A stretch of 64,000 nucleotides of DNA from Neobacillus niacini (GCF_000759675.1 NZ_BAWM01000018.1:220311-284310); one strand, 5' to 3'; shown: positions 19,177 through 28,429, counted from the stretch's first letter. Translations and numbers: made by a program. The notes: generated by a model from the sequence alone, not told the origin.

Positions 19177-19208
19177 TAAAATCCTCCTCATTGTGAGGAG
19201 GATTTTTT
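19177..19208. terminator. Bidirectional terminator between fnr and yqgC
   Basis: Stem AAAATCCTCCTCA/TGAGGAGGATTTT with T-tracts on both strands; serves convergent fnr (+) and yqgC (-). Confidence 0.85.
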
Positions 19209-19211
19209 CGA

Positions 19212-19694
19212 TTATAATACAACGAACAGGAAGTAAACAATCATGAGAATTTGAATGATCGTTTTTGTTAACACACTGCTAACAAAGCCGACAACAGACC
19301 CGAAGCCGATTTTTATACTGTCTTTGAACTCCCGCTTATTAATAAGAAGCTCTGCTCCTACTGCACCAATAAATGGGCCAATGAGAATGCCCAAAAATGG
19401 GATAACGAATGGTCCAACCAAAAGTCCAATCGTACTACCCCAAACCCCAGCCTTTGAACCACCATATTTTTGTATCCCAATCATATTGGCAATATAATCT
19501 GCGACAAACAAAAGAATAATAAACAAACTTTGAATGATCCAGAAGAACCAGCCAAAAGGCTCAAAGGAAAAAAAGACACCATACAATATATATCCCGTTA
19601 ATAGAAACAAAACACTTGGAATGATTGGATACACTAGACCAACAAATCCGATGATAAATAGAATTGATATGATCGACCAATAAACGATCTCCAT
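19212..19694 (-). CDS. yqgC: DUF456 family membrane protein
   Basis: 160 residues, five predicted membrane segments (residues 3-24, 26-42, 48-70, 82-110, 130-158) rich in Gly/Ile/Phe, with the DUF456 loop KYGGSKAGVWGSTIGLLVG. Unknown function; DUF456 proteins resemble small permease-like proteins with glycine-zipper helices. Length and neighbour (yqgB divergently oriented) match yqgC of B. subtilis. Confidence 0.85.
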   Translation of the reverse strand: MEIVYWSIISILFIIGFVGLVYPIIPSVLFLLTGYILYGVFFSFEPFGWFFWIIQSLFIILLFVADYIANMIGIQKYGGSKAGVWGSTIGLLVGPFVIPFLGILIGPFIGAVGAELLINKREFKDSIKIGFGSVVGFVSSVLTKTIIQILMIVYFLFVVL

Positions 19695-19831
19695 TATTTC
19701 TCCATCCTTTTAAAAATTTATTATGTACCTTATACGCACTAGTTACCTAAATAGTTTCACAATCATCATTCTTGTTTATCTCAGTTCCTAAAGCTACAAT
19801 AGAATGGTGAATCTTTATTAGGGTGGTAATT

Positions 19832-20611
19832 ATGAATATTTTCAAACAATTTTATAAAAGTACTCATTCCCCAAAGGACATTGCTTCTTTCCGGTTTCAG
19901 GGAATTGGAAAAACGATTTTATATGTATTTCTTCTCACCTTACTATCCATTTTTCCATCAATTTATTACTTAAGTACAACGCTTAATGAAGGAATCGAAG
20001 GTACTAAATCAGTTATTAAAGATGATATTCCCTCATTTACAATTGAAAATGGAACCCTTACTGCTGAAACAGATGTACCCATAACCATTGATAAAGGTGA
20101 CTTTTCCATTATTATCGATCCAACAGGAGTTATTACAAACGAAGATGTGGAAGACGAAGATAATGCCTTCGCATTGCTTAAGAATGAAATTGCGGTATCA
20201 GCTGGCGGAAGAATTGATACCTATTCCTACTCCATGCTTGAAGGCTTAGCGCTTACGAAAGAGGATTTTATTGATATAGTCAATACAGTTGATGATATGA
20301 AGGGAATTATTATTCCAGTTATGTCTACCTTAATGTTTCTCTTTTCCAGTGCGATAAACTTCATCGAAGTATCCATTCTGGCTTGGTTCGGCTTAGTATT
20401 AAAAAATCTTGCTGGCAAAAGTATTAGTTATCGCCACTTATGGAGGATGGCCGCCTACAGTGTAACGTTGCCAACCGTATTCTTTACGATTATGAGTACC
20501 ATTAATACAACTGTACCAAATAGCTTCATCATCAATTGGTTTGTTGAAATAGTCATCTTATTTTTAGCAATAAAAGAAATACCCAACGAAAAAACAAATA
20601 TCGAGAACTAA
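19832..20611 (+). CDS. yqgB: DUF1189 family membrane protein
   Basis: 259 residues starting MNIFKQFYKSTHSPKDIASF, the typical DUF1189 beginning. A membrane segment (about residues 27-50) leads to an extracellular domain of ~110 residues, then three or four further membrane segments (about 160-245). The ATG at 19832 follows AGGGTGGT; an upstream in-frame GTG lies in that site. The function is unknown. Synteny supports yqgB. Confidence 0.85.
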   Translation: MNIFKQFYKSTHSPKDIASFRFQGIGKTILYVFLLTLLSIFPSIYYLSTTLNEGIEGTKSVIKDDIPSFTIENGTLTAETDVPITIDKGDFSIIIDPTGVITNEDVEDEDNAFALLKNEIAVSAGGRIDTYSYSMLEGLALTKEDFIDIVNTVDDMKGIIIPVMSTLMFLFSSAINFIEVSILAWFGLVLKNLAGKSISYRHLWRMAAYSVTLPTVFFTIMSTINTTVPNSFIINWFVEIVILFLAIKEIPNEKTNIEN

Positions 20612-20637
20612 ACGCACCCCATAGGTGCGTTTTTTTT
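20611..20637 (+). terminator. Terminator after yqgB
   Basis: Stem AACGCACC/AGGTGCGTT with a CCAT loop, followed by TTTTTTT. Confidence 0.85.
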
Positions 20638-20700
20638 CGTTCTATAAAGAATTGGACAAGCATAGGAATGTATAAACATTCCATTTTGGAGGCATGTCTC

Positions 20701-21030
20701 ATGAAAAGAATTTTTCTATTTCTATTTGGACTTCTAACGATTTATGTAATATATATTGATTTAACAGCAGGTACTTTGCCAAAGGATGAAACCCAAATAC
20801 CAGAAGAAACAGTAGCGACAATGGCCAACCTTGAAAATACGATGGACGCATTTGAAGCTGAAGTTGAACCCGGGGAAACGTTGATATCCATTGTCGAAAA
20901 TCATATAAAAAAGCCTTTACCCGTTTCAATCGACGAATTAATTGCAGATTTTCAAAGCTTAAATTCAGGGCAGGCTCCAGAAAAAATACAAATTGGCTCC
21001 ACTTATCAATTTCCTGACTACTCAAAATAG
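20701..21030 (+). CDS. yqfZ: Small anchored LysM-like protein
   Basis: 109 residues. MKRIFLFLFGLLTIYVIYID is an uncleaved-looking N-terminal anchor; after an acidic linker the C-terminal ~60 residues look like a LysM module (VEPGETLISIVENH, then KIQIGSTYQFPDY). The ATG at 20701 has GGAGG 8 bp upstream. It lies directly before ispG as B. subtilis yqfZ does. A cell-wall-facing or sporulation role is likely but not shown. Confidence 0.75.
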   Translation: MKRIFLFLFGLLTIYVIYIDLTAGTLPKDETQIPEETVATMANLENTMDAFEAEVEPGETLISIVENHIKKPLPVSIDELIADFQSLNSGQAPEKIQIGSTYQFPDYSK

Positions 21031-21138
21031 GAAGTCAAAATCATCTATCTTGTCAAGATGAGTAAAGGACTGATAAAATAATAGGTGCGTGTTTAAACTA
21101 ACGACTATTCGAATCCAATTTGAAGGAGCGAATTTCCC

Positions 21139-22251
21139 TTGAGTGAAATTACACATCGTACAAAAACCCGTCCAATTAAAGTTGGTAATTTAACAATTGG
21201 CGGAAGTAACGAATTATTTATACAAAGCATGACCACTACGAAAACACATGACGTTGAAGCAACTGTGGCTGAAATCAAACGTCTTGAAGAGGCAGGCTGC
21301 CAGATTGTACGTGTTGCTTGTCCCGACGAACGTGCGGCAAATGCCATTCCTGAAATCAAAAAAAGAATTAACATCCCTTTAGTTGTTGATATCCATTTTG
21401 ATTATAAATTAGCACTTAAAGCCATTGAAGGCGGTGCTGATAAAATCCGCATAAATCCAGGAAACATTGGTAAGCGAGAAAAAGTTGAAGCCGTAGTAAA
21501 AGCAGCTAAAGAGCGTGGAATCCCAATCCGTATTGGTGTAAACGCTGGCTCGCTTGAAAAAAGAATTTTAGAAAAGTATGGTTATCCAACCGCCGATGGA
21601 ATGGTTGAAAGTGCCCTCCATCATATCAAGATCCTCGAAGACCTGGATTTCCATGATATTATTGTTTCCATGAAAGCATCTGATGTAAACCTTGCAATCG
21701 AAGCATATGAAAAAGCTTCAAAGGCATTTGATTATCCTTTACACTTAGGTATTACGGAATCAGGAACTCTTTTTGCAGGTACTGTTAAAAGTGCTGCAGG
21801 ACTAGGAGCTATTATTAGCAAAGGTATCGGTAATACACTCCGTATATCTTTAAGTGCGGATCCAGTTGAGGAAGTAAAAGTAGCCAGAGAGCTTTTAAAA
21901 GTATTTGGTCTTTCTTCCAATGCGGCAACGTTAATATCATGTCCAACCTGCGGAAGAATCGAAATCGATTTAATTAGTATTGCAAATGAAGTGGAAGATT
22001 ATATTTCGAAAATAAAAGCGCCAATTAAAGTAGCTGTTTTAGGCTGTGCAGTAAATGGTCCTGGTGAAGCAAGAGAAGCTGACATTGGAATTGCCGGTGC
22101 ACGTGGTGAGGGCTTACTATTCCGTAAGGGTGAGATCGTTCGTAAAGTTCCTGAAGATCAATTAGTCGATGAACTAAAAAAAGAAATCGATCAAATTGCG
22201 GAGGAATATTTCCAGAAAAAAGCAGCTGAAGAAGCTGAGGTTACAAACTAA
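21139..22251 (+). CDS. ispG: 4-hydroxy-3-methylbut-2-en-1-yl diphosphate synthase (IspG/GcpE)
   Basis: Penultimate step of the MEP isoprenoid pathway: converts MEcPP to HMBPP with an [4Fe-4S] cluster. 370 residues, one TIM-barrel domain then the cluster domain with [11 protein letters not shown] and [10 protein letters not shown], carrying the three cysteine and one glutamate ligands. The start is TTG (21139) preceded by GAAGGAG. Its pathway partner ispH is 8 kb downstream in the same window. Confidence 0.96.
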   Translation: MSEITHRTKTRPIKVGNLTIGGSNELFIQSMTTTKTHDVEATVAEIKRLEEAGCQIVRVACPDERAANAIPEIKKRINIPLVVDIHFDYKLALKAIEGGADKIRINPGNIGKREKVEAVVKAAKERGIPIRIGVNAGSLEKRILEKYGYPTADGMVESALHHIKILEDLDFHDIIVSMKASDVNLAIEAYEKASKAFDYPLHLGITESGTLFAGTVKSAAGLGAIISKGIGNTLRISLSADPVEEVKVARELLKVFGLSSNAATLISCPTCGRIEIDLISIANEVEDYISKIKAPIKVAVLGCAVNGPGEAREADIGIAGARGEGLLFRKGEIVRKVPEDQLVDELKKEIDQIAEEYFQKKAAEEAEVTN

Positions 22252-22262
22252 AAGAAAATTAT

Positions 22263-22297
22263 GAAACCCGGCAGATTTTGCCGGGTTTCTTTTTTTG
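22263..22297 (+). terminator. Terminator after ispG
   Basis: Stem GAAACCCGGCA/TGCCGGGTTTC followed by TTTTTTTG; a dispersed repeat starts at its end. Confidence 0.9.
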
Positions 22298-22538
22298 TCT
22301 AGCTTCAGCGCCTAGGGGCTCGGGGTCATAAGCTTGTCTAGTTGCGGCTCCTTGGGACTCGAGTCATAAGCCACCCCCTGAAGAAGGCAAAAAGCGCCTT
22401 CTTACAGGGTTCGTCTTATGCCTTCGTCCCAGGGCAGTCGCCTCCACATTTCAGACAATCCGTCAAGAAGGTAAAGTGCAACCTTCTCGCCGGCTCGTCT
22501 TATGCCTGTCGCCCCTGTGCAAGGCGCTTACGCTTTTC
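22297..22538. repeat. Long copy of a dispersed palindromic intergenic repeat
   Basis: This 242-bp GC-richer segment fills the ispG-yqfX gap. It begins GTCTAGCTTCAGCGCCTAGG and ends GGCGCTTACGCTTTTC; both ends recur in the copy at 23659-23692. Inside are two aligned 42-bp units (22381-22422 and 22465-22506), each a hairpin (AAGAAGGC/GCCTTCTT; AGAAGGT/ACCTTCT) followed by CGTCTTATGCC, and two CATAAG stretches upstream that can pair with CTTATG. No open frame here looks like a gene. This matches the style of repeats scattered in intergenic regions of many Bacillaceae. Confidence 0.8.
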
Positions 22539-22565
22539 ATTTTGCCCCTATATTTGCAAGTGCTG

Positions 22566-22934
22566 TTAAAAGAACGGCAGGATAAAGATACCAACAATAA
22601 TCGATATGACACCAATCCCTATCGCCCACGCTCCTAGACCCCCGGCTCCTCGGCGTCTGGCAACGAACCCTAACACAATACCTGCTGCACCAAAAAGAAT
22701 CGGCATGACAAACAGTGAAAGTATTGATAGAACTAAAGCAGCCCATCCCATGCCTGTGCCGCCTTCTGCTCTTTCCCGATTTTCTTCGCGGTCCCTTCTT
22801 CCAACTAAAGGAACGGGTGCTGCAATTTCTGCAGCTGTTTCCTCTCTATATTCAGAAGGGTAATCTGGGATATCTACATCAGTGTTTGGACTTTGGAGAT
22901 CTTTGCGCACTTCCGTGTGTTTTTCATCTTCCAT
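22566..22934 (-). CDS. yqfX: Small two-helix membrane protein, YqfX type
   Basis: 122 residues: a charged, low-complexity N-terminal half (acidic then Arg/Glu-rich, REENRERAEGGTG), followed by two glycine-rich membrane helices (about residues 60-90 and 98-120) with RRRGAGGLG between them, the DUF4190-like pattern. Function unknown. Place between ispG and yqfW equals yqfX in B. subtilis. Confidence 0.75.
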   Translation of the reverse strand: MEDEKHTEVRKDLQSPNTDVDIPDYPSEYREETAAEIAAPVPLVGRRDREENRERAEGGTGMGWAALVLSILSLFVMPILFGAAGIVLGFVARRRGAGGLGAWAIGIGVISIIVGIFILPFF

Positions 22935-23042
22935 CCGAATCCCTCACTTTCAGTAATAGGAGCATTAATTATTGTTTGTAACTTTCATCTTTTTAGTATG
23001 GTAAAATAAAGTTAAAAACTTGGCATTTGAAGGTGACTACAT

Positions 23043-23606
23043 ATGAGGAAAAGATTTGGAATTGATATTGATGGTACTGTAACTTGTCCATCAGCACTTG
23101 TACCGTTTATTAATGAAGGATTTGGATTAAACATCACATTAGAGGATGTTAAAGAATATGACTTAAATAAGGTCGTTAAAGTTCCTGAGGAAAAATTTTC
23201 AAAGTGGTTTATTGAAAACGAGCCAATCATTTATGAGGAATCTCCCCTTGCAGAAGGTGCAGAAATAATACTTAAAACATGGAAAAAGGAACACGAATTA
23301 TTTTTCATTAGTGCCAGAGGTTCACACCTTTTAGAAAATACAAAGAAATGGTTTAGAAAAAAAGGCTTATCCTACAATCATATTGAATTAATTGGCTCTC
23401 ATGACAAGGTGGCAACAGCTAAACTCCATCAAGTTGATATTTTTCTCGAGGATAAACACGACAATGCAGTCATGATTCACGAAGAATGTGATATCCCAGT
23501 CCTTTTGTTTAATACACCTTATAATCAGGACCCGATCCCTAAAGGTGTTGTACGGGTCAATAATTGGTTTGAGGCTAATAATTGGGTTAAAAATTGGCTT
23601 GGATAA
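23043..23606 (+). CDS. yqfW: HAD-family 5'-nucleotidase-like phosphatase
   Basis: 187 residues. Residues 5-13 FGIDIDGTV carry the HAD nucleophile motif DxDGT, motif II is FISARGSH (about 91) and the DKxxxDIFLEDKHDN stretch (about 135-141) supplies the acidic motif; this is the NT5C-type 5'(3')-deoxyribonucleotidase pattern. It probably dephosphorylates a nucleotide or similar small substrate. Symbol from synteny with B. subtilis yqfW, adjacent to zur. Confidence 0.85.
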   Translation: MRKRFGIDIDGTVTCPSALVPFINEGFGLNITLEDVKEYDLNKVVKVPEEKFSKWFIENEPIIYEESPLAEGAEIILKTWKKEHELFFISARGSHLLENTKKWFRKKGLSYNHIELIGSHDKVATAKLHQVDIFLEDKHDNAVMIHEECDIPVLLFNTPYNQDPIPKGVVRVNNWFEANNWVKNWLG

Positions 23607-23616
23607 ATAATATGAA

Positions 23617-23657
23617 AAAACAGCATGGCTACATAAAAGCCATGCTGTTTCTTTTTT
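23617..23657 (+). terminator. Terminator after yqfW
   Basis: 13-bp stem AAACAGCATGGCT/AGCCATGCTGTTT followed by CTTTTTTTG. Confidence 0.9.
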
Positions 23658-23658
23658 T

Positions 23659-23692
23659 GTCTAGCTGCAGCGCCTAGGCGCTTCCGCTTTTC
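23659..23692. repeat. Short copy of the dispersed repeat
   Basis: GTCTAGCTGCAGCGCCTAGG at 23659-23678 shares 19 of 20 positions with the start of the 22297 element, and continues directly into CGCTTCCGCTTTTC, the other end of that element. The interior hairpin units are missing. The repeat abuts the terminator of yqfW on one side and reaches the stop codon of zur on the other. Confidence 0.8.
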
Positions 23693-24102
23693 TAGTTACA
23701 CTCTGGACAACGTCCATAAATTTCGAATTTGTGCCCCGAAATATCATACCCTTTTAAATCCTCACTTAAACTGTTCATTGGACACGTTTCAATTTCTTTT
23801 GTTTTACCACAGTCCATACAGATGAAATGATGGTGATGCTGGTGGCGTGAACAGGAAAAGCGAAAATGCTTTTCACCAGAAAGTTCCGTCATTTCAAGAA
23901 TTCCCATTTTAACAAAAAGAGAAAGATTCCGATAAATGGTATCAAAGCTTAATCCTGGATAGTCTTCCTTTAACTCATCTAAGACATCCTTGGCTGTTAA
24001 GTATTTATCACTATCTGCAAACAATTGAAGCATGTCTTCTCTTTTTCCTGTTTGTTTAAATCCGTTTTCTTTTAAGAATTGAATAGCTTCATTAACATTC
24101 AC
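23692..24102 (-). CDS. zur: Fur-family zinc uptake regulator
   Basis: 136 residues with an N-terminal winged helix ([21 protein letters not shown] to [16 protein letters not shown]), the [12 protein letters not shown] metal/structural segment, and C-terminal CPECN; the two CxxC pairs form the structural zinc site of Fur-family proteins. Zur represses zinc import when zinc is plentiful. The genes znuC and znuB lie directly upstream with 4-bp overlaps, so regulator and transporter form one operon, which supports Zur over Fur or PerR. Confidence 0.9.
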   Translation of the reverse strand: MNVNEAIQFLKENGFKQTGKREDMLQLFADSDKYLTAKDVLDELKEDYPGLSFDTIYRNLSLFVKMGILEMTELSGEKHFRFSCSRHQHHHHFICMDCGKTKEIETCPMNSLSEDLKGYDISGHKFEIYGRCPECN

Positions 24103-24962
24103 CCTGCTGCACCCCCTTGTGAAATCTGAGTTTTAATCATAAATTTTTTAAAAACTATGGTTAATACTAAAATAGCCACAGCAATCATGACAATTGTTCC
24201 ACCAGGAGCAAGGTCTAAATAATAAGAGGTAAACAGACCTCCAAGGACGGCTATTTCTCCAAAAATGATGGACAAAAAGATTGTTTGTTTAAATCCTTTG
24301 GCAATGCGAATACTGGCTGCAACGGGTAATGTCATCAGTGAAGAAACAAGCATGATTCCAACAATCCGCATTGAGGCAGCAATCACAAGTGCCACCATGA
24401 TAATAAAAATAAAGTGAATGCTTTTTGCCGCTATCCCAGAGGCTTTAGCATGCTCTTCATCAAATGATAATAAAAATAGCTCTTTATATAATAAAATGAT
24501 TGTGATAACTACAACGATACTAATTACCAAAATAACCCATAAATCTATACGGCTTACTGCAGAAACACTTCCAAATAAATAACTATACAAATCCGTATTG
24601 AAACCATCAGCTAGTGATATAAAAATCACCCCAAGTCCTATACCACCGGATAATATGATAGGTATTGCGAGCTCTTGGTAATGTTTATACACTCCTCGCA
24701 GCTTTTCAATGAATAACGAGCCTCCGACTGAAAAGACCATACCTAAGTAAAGTGGATTTAGTCCACTTAATGAAATAAAGTATTTTTCAAGTAATAGACT
24801 GGCTGCAATTCCTGCCAATGTGACATGACTTAGGGCATCTGCAATTAAAGAAAGTCTCCTGACAACGATGAAGACACCTAATAAGGGTGCAAGAAAACCA
24901 ATCAAAATTCCTGTTAGAAAAGCATTTTGTAAAAATTCATATTGAAATATTCCTTGAATCAT
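24099..24962 (-). CDS. znuB: Zinc ABC transporter permease
   Basis: 287 residues, ABC-3 family permease with eight or nine membrane segments. It overlaps znuC (24959-24962) and zur (24099-24102) by ATGA, so all three are translationally coupled. Typical family stretches include [18 protein letters not shown] (about residues 35-52) and [10 protein letters not shown] (about 168). The zinc substrate is inferred from the zur neighbour; manganese or iron permeases look similar. B. subtilis keeps its zinc transporter elsewhere. Confidence 0.87.
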   Translation of the reverse strand: MIQGIFQYEFLQNAFLTGILIGFLAPLLGVFIVVRRLSLIADALSHVTLAGIAASLLLEKYFISLSGLNPLYLGMVFSVGGSLFIEKLRGVYKHYQELAIPIILSGGIGLGVIFISLADGFNTDLYSYLFGSVSAVSRIDLWVILVISIVVVITIILLYKELFLLSFDEEHAKASGIAAKSIHFIFIIMVALVIAASMRIVGIMLVSSLMTLPVAASIRIAKGFKQTIFLSIIFGEIAVLGGLFTSYYLDLAPGGTIVMIAVAILVLTIVFKKFMIKTQISQGGAAG

Positions 24963-25738
24963 TTTAAAACGCCTCCGTGGTCATGTTGATGGGCGAGTAG
25001 ATGGACATCCATTCCATAAAATTCAGACATTCCTTCACTTTTATGCTTCTCAAATTCATTTGTATCCCCATGAAAATGTAAATGTTTATTTAGACATGCT
25101 ACATGGGTCACTTTATCAGAAATGGTTCCGATATCATGTGTAACTAAAAGAAGCGTAATGCCCCGCTTTTTATTTAAATCCGCAAGCATATGGTAAAAAG
25201 CGTTCACATTCTCAGCATCAACCCCAACAGTAGGTTCGTCAAGAATTAATAGTTTGGGCTCACTCACAAGGGCGCGGGCAATGAAGACTCTTTGCTGCTG
25301 TCCACCTGACAACTCACCGATATTTCGATTACTAAACTTCCGCATCCCCACAGCTTCCAATGCGTCATAAACTTTTTGGGTATCTTCTTTCTTAAGAAAA
25401 CGAAACAATCCAAGTTTTTTTGTTAATCCACTGGAAACAACTTCATAGACTGTAGCGGGAAAACCAGTATTAAATGAATTGGCTTTTTGTGATACATAGC
25501 CGATTTGTTGCCAATCTTTGAATTTATTCATTTCCTGTCCAAATAAGCGAATTTCCCCTTGTTGTGGCTTTAATAGTCCCAATATCAATTTTAATAATGT
25601 TGATTTCCCGGAACCATTCGGACCGACAATCGCCAGAAATGAACCATTTGGTACAGTTAGGTTAATATTTTCGAGGACTGTATCCTTTTCATAGCGATAG
25701 TAAAGTTGTTTTATTTCAATAATTGATTGTGAAATCAT
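24959..25738 (-). CDS. znuC: Zinc ABC transporter ATP-binding protein
   Basis: 259 residues with Walker A GPNGSGKST, Q-loop IGYVSQKA, signature LSGGQQQR and Walker B LLILDEPTVGVD. The C-terminal tail is histidine-rich (MDVHLLAHQHDHGG), compatible with zinc handling. First gene of the znuC-znuB-zur operon, behind a near-consensus promoter and a Zur-like site. No substrate-binding lipoprotein gene is in this operon. Confidence 0.88.
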   Translation of the reverse strand: MISQSIIEIKQLYYRYEKDTVLENINLTVPNGSFLAIVGPNGSGKSTLLKLILGLLKPQQGEIRLFGQEMNKFKDWQQIGYVSQKANSFNTGFPATVYEVVSSGLTKKLGLFRFLKKEDTQKVYDALEAVGMRKFSNRNIGELSGGQQQRVFIARALVSEPKLLILDEPTVGVDAENVNAFYHMLADLNKKRGITLLLVTHDIGTISDKVTHVACLNKHLHFHGDTNEFEKHKSEGMSEFYGMDVHLLAHQHDHGGVLK

Positions 25739-25753
25739 ACGCTCACACCTTAA

Positions 25754-25774
25754 TTTTAAGAATCATTCCGATTT
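25754..25774 (-). promoter_or_regulatory. Candidate Zur operator of znuC-znuB-zur
   Basis: On the minus strand AAATCGGAATGATT matches the left half and centre of the B. subtilis Zur consensus (AAATCGTAATNATTACGATTT) with one mismatch; the right half (CTTAAAA) is poor. It lies about 10 bp downstream of the -10 hexamer, a position suited to repression. Confidence 0.5.
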
Positions 25775-25784
25775 AACTTAAAGT

Positions 25785-25813
25785 AGTATACAATATGAAA
25801 TTCTTAATGTAAA
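25785..25813 (-). promoter_or_regulatory. SigA promoter of znuC-znuB-zur
   Basis: TTTACA (25808-25813), 17-bp spacer, TATACT (25785-25790) on the minus strand, 47 bp before the znuC start. Confidence 0.75.
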
Positions 25814-25910
25814 GACTTTACCTTTACAGGATTAAAATAAATTGTCCTAATTACTCATTTTGTAACACTCTATTTTCCCCCTTCATACATTGGATGAAGG
25901 GGTGATGAGT

Positions 25911-26165
25911 GTGAAGATTTTTGAGAACATCATAAATCATAAGATTAATACCATTACTGGTGATGAACTATTGAAGTATGCAGAACAATTTAATATACGA
26001 GTAAATCGGCAGCAAGCATATAAAGTTGCTCAATACTTAAAAGGGAAAAATGTAAATATTTTTGATGACCGCGAAAGATCAGTATTAATTAAAGAAATTG
26101 CCAAAATTGCTGGACCTGAAACAGCAAGAGAAGTTAATAAGCTCTTTGTTCAATTCACAAAATGA
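25911..26165 (+). CDS. yqfT: DUF2624 family protein
   Basis: 84 residues, soluble, largely helical and lysine-rich (MKIFENIINHKINTITGDELLKYAEQF at the start). The GTG at 25911 is preceded by AAGGGG at 8 bp; an ATG at 25905 is too close to that site, and the TTG at 25890 has none. Function unknown; the family is confined to Bacillaceae. Position before nfo equals yqfT of B. subtilis. It ends at a bidirectional terminator. Confidence 0.75.
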   Translation: MKIFENIINHKINTITGDELLKYAEQFNIRVNRQQAYKVAQYLKGKNVNIFDDRERSVLIKEIAKIAGPETAREVNKLFVQFTK

Positions 26166-26170
26166 AGTTC

Positions 26171-26200
26171 AAAAAGCTGTGCCCTTGAGCACAGCTTTTT
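26171..26200. terminator. Bidirectional terminator between yqfT and nfo
   Basis: Stem AAAAAGCTGTGC/GCACAGCTTTTT; A/T tracts on both sides serve the convergent genes. Confidence 0.9.
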
Positions 26201-26203
26201 CGT

Positions 26204-27097
26204 TTAACCTTGTGTAATTCTATCCAGCAGGTCTTCATTAAACTTTTGTTGACGCAGCATTTCAATTTCAAATCCATAGGGTGGCTTTTTATTATCTTTA
26301 TCTTCACCAACGTATGGTGTCTCAAGAATTTTCGGTATCTCAATCAGCTGCGGATGGTGCACGATGTAATTGAGTGCTGAAAAGCCGATATGACCAAAGC
26401 CGATATTTTCGTGACGGTCTTTTCTCATTCCTACTGCATTTTTACTATCATTGATATGAAGAACTTTTAATTTATCTAAACCAACAATTTTATCAAATTC
26501 ATTTAACACACCATCAAAATCTTCGACAATGTTATATCCAGCATCATGCGTATGACACGTATCAAAACATACTGAAAGCCTATCACTATAGTTTACACCA
26601 TCGATGATCATCGCCAATTCCTCGAACGACTTTCCACATTCAGAACCTTTGCCTGCCATTGTTTCTAATGCAATTTGTAGTTGCTCATTTCCAGTTAATA
26701 CTTCATTCAAGCCCTCAATAATCTTTTTAATGCCCGCTTCGGTTCCGGCACCAACATGTGCACCAGGATGCAGTACGATTTGCTTAGCACCAATTGCCTC
26801 TGTTCTTTCAATTTCTGTACGGAGGAATCTTACACCTAACTCGAACGTATCTGGATTCGTGGTATTACCAATATTGATGATGTATGGAGCATGGACAACA
26901 ATTTCAGAGATTCCGTTCTCCTCCATATGTCTTCTTCCTGCTTCAATGTTCAAATCTTCAATTTTTTTTCTTCGAGTGTTTTGCGGTGCTCCAGTATAGA
27001 TCATGAATGTATTTGCGCCATAAGAAACGGCTTCCTCGCTCGCAGCCAACAGCATTTTCTTACCACTCATTGAAACATGTGATCCAATTTTCAGCAA
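26204..27097 (-). CDS. nfo: Deoxyribonuclease IV (AP endonuclease)
   Basis: Cleaves DNA at abasic sites in base excision repair; trinuclear zinc TIM barrel. 297 residues. Zinc ligands are visible in [19 protein letters not shown] (H), [10 protein letters not shown] (E), [13 protein letters not shown] (D/H), HINDSKN (H) and [12 protein letters not shown]. Nfo protects spore DNA during outgrowth in B. subtilis (yqfS). It is 21 bp downstream of cshB, probably co-transcribed. Confidence 0.96.
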   Translation of the reverse strand: MLKIGSHVSMSGKKMLLAASEEAVSYGANTFMIYTGAPQNTRRKKIEDLNIEAGRRHMEENGISEIVVHAPYIINIGNTTNPDTFELGVRFLRTEIERTEAIGAKQIVLHPGAHVGAGTEAGIKKIIEGLNEVLTGNEQLQIALETMAGKGSECGKSFEELAMIIDGVNYSDRLSVCFDTCHTHDAGYNIVEDFDGVLNEFDKIVGLDKLKVLHINDSKNAVGMRKDRHENIGFGHIGFSALNYIVHHPQLIEIPKILETPYVGEDKDNKKPPYGFEIEMLRQQKFNEDLLDRITQG

Positions 27098-27118
27098 ACC
27101 TTCTCTCTCCCTTCAATC

Positions 27119-28429
27119 TTACTTCTTCTTTAATCTTCTTTGACGCTTTTTAATTTTGTCCATTTCCCACTGCATTTTCTTTTTGTAGCCTGGTTTTACT
27201 TTTTGAGGTTTTTTGACCATAGATTTAGCAGTCTTTTCTGCTTCATCCTCTTTTCTTACACGTGTCTTTCTTTTATTTCGATCCTCTAATTCAACAAATT
27301 CTTCTTTTTTAAGGTCTACGTACTTAAATTGAATCCCCAGCTTTTCAAGACGATTTAATGCATCTTCATCGGAGATATCATATACAGTGAGGGCTACTCC
27401 CGTATTGCCCGCTCTTGCTGTCCGTCCCACTCTGTGAATGTAAAAGTCTAAATCTGTAGGTAATTCATAGTTAATTACATGACTTATTCCTTCAATATCA
27501 ATTCCCCTTGAAGCTAGGTCAGTGGCAACGATATATTGGTACTCTAAATCCTGTATTTGCTTCATCATTTTTTTTCGTTCACGCGGGTTCAAATCTCCAT
27601 GGACACGAGCAACCTTTAGCCCTTTGTTAATCAAAAAGTTGGCAACTTCCTCCGCCATTTTTTTTGTATTTGTAAAAACTATCGCTAAATATGGGTTGTA
27701 TTGAATAAGCGCATCGTGAACGAGCTGCTTTTTATTTCTGTGCCTTGAAGGCAGTAGATAATGCGTTAAATTCTCAGCCGTTTTTCTCTTGGCATCAATT
27801 TGAATGGTTTTCGGATTTTCCATGTACTTTTTGAGAAACGGTTTAAGTTTTTCTGGAATTGTTGCCGAGAAAACAAGCATCTGCAATTTCTCAGGCATTT
27901 TTGCGGCTACTTGATCCAAATCCTCGATAAAGCCCATATCAAGCATCATATCTGCTTCATCCACTACAAGTACTTCTGACGTATGAACAAATAGTGCTTG
28001 CTCAATCATCAGATCTTTAATTCTGCCTGGAGTTCCTACTACTATATGGGGCTGTACCTTAAGTTTATCAATTGTTCTTTGCTTGTCTGTTCCACCAATG
28101 TAGCATCTTGTCATGATTGCCTTATCAGGGCTGCAATGCTCAGTCACCTTTAATATTTGATGATAGATTTGCGTTGCAAGCTCTCTTGTTGGTGCTGTGA
28201 TAACAGCTTGAACCTCCTGACGCTCTGGATTAATCCTTTCAAGTATCGGCAAAACAAAGGCAAGTGTTTTCCCTGTTCCTGTCTGGGACTGACCAATTGC
28301 ACTTTCATTTTTTTGAACTAATGGAATCATCCGTTCTTGAATCTCAGTTGGCTCATAAAAACCTTGTTCCTTAATTGCTTCTATAATAAAAGGCTGAAAA
28401 TTAAAACGTTCAAAACGATTTTCCTTCAT
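27119..28429 (-). CDS. cshB: DEAD-box RNA helicase CshB
   Basis: 436 residues. Motifs in order: Q motif FYEPTEIQERM, motif I SQTGTGKT, Ia APTRELA, II VDEADMML, III SATIP, IV-V in the second RecA domain (VATDLASRGIDI), VI HRVGRTARAG. The C-terminal ~60 residues are strongly basic (KKPQKVKPGYKKKMQWE), which should bind RNA. CshB is a cold-shock and ribosome-assembly/RNA-turnover helicase in B. subtilis (yqfR). Confidence 0.94.
   Translation of the reverse strand: MKENRFERFNFQPFIIEAIKEQGFYEPTEIQERMIPLVQKNESAIGQSQTGTGKTLAFVLPILERINPERQEVQAVITAPTRELATQIYHQILKVTEHCSPDKAIMTRCYIGGTDKQRTIDKLKVQPHIVVGTPGRIKDLMIEQALFVHTSEVLVVDEADMMLDMGFIEDLDQVAAKMPEKLQMLVFSATIPEKLKPFLKKYMENPKTIQIDAKRKTAENLTHYLLPSRHRNKKQLVHDALIQYNPYLAIVFTNTKKMAEEVANFLINKGLKVARVHGDLNPRERKKMMKQIQDLEYQYIVATDLASRGIDIEGISHVINYELPTDLDFYIHRVGRTARAGNTGVALTVYDISDEDALNRLEKLGIQFKYVDLKKEEFVELEDRNKRKTRVRKEDEAEKTAKSMVKKPQKVKPGYKKKMQWEMDKIKKRQRRLKKK

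Noticed and set aside
20699..21025. 108-codon minus-strand frame opposite yqfZ
   Set aside because: Antisense to a gene with a good ribosome binding site and recognisable LysM-like tail.
22342..22569. 75-codon frame in the ispG-yqfX gap
   Set aside because: Lies entirely in the palindromic repeat element; no ribosome binding site and no family.
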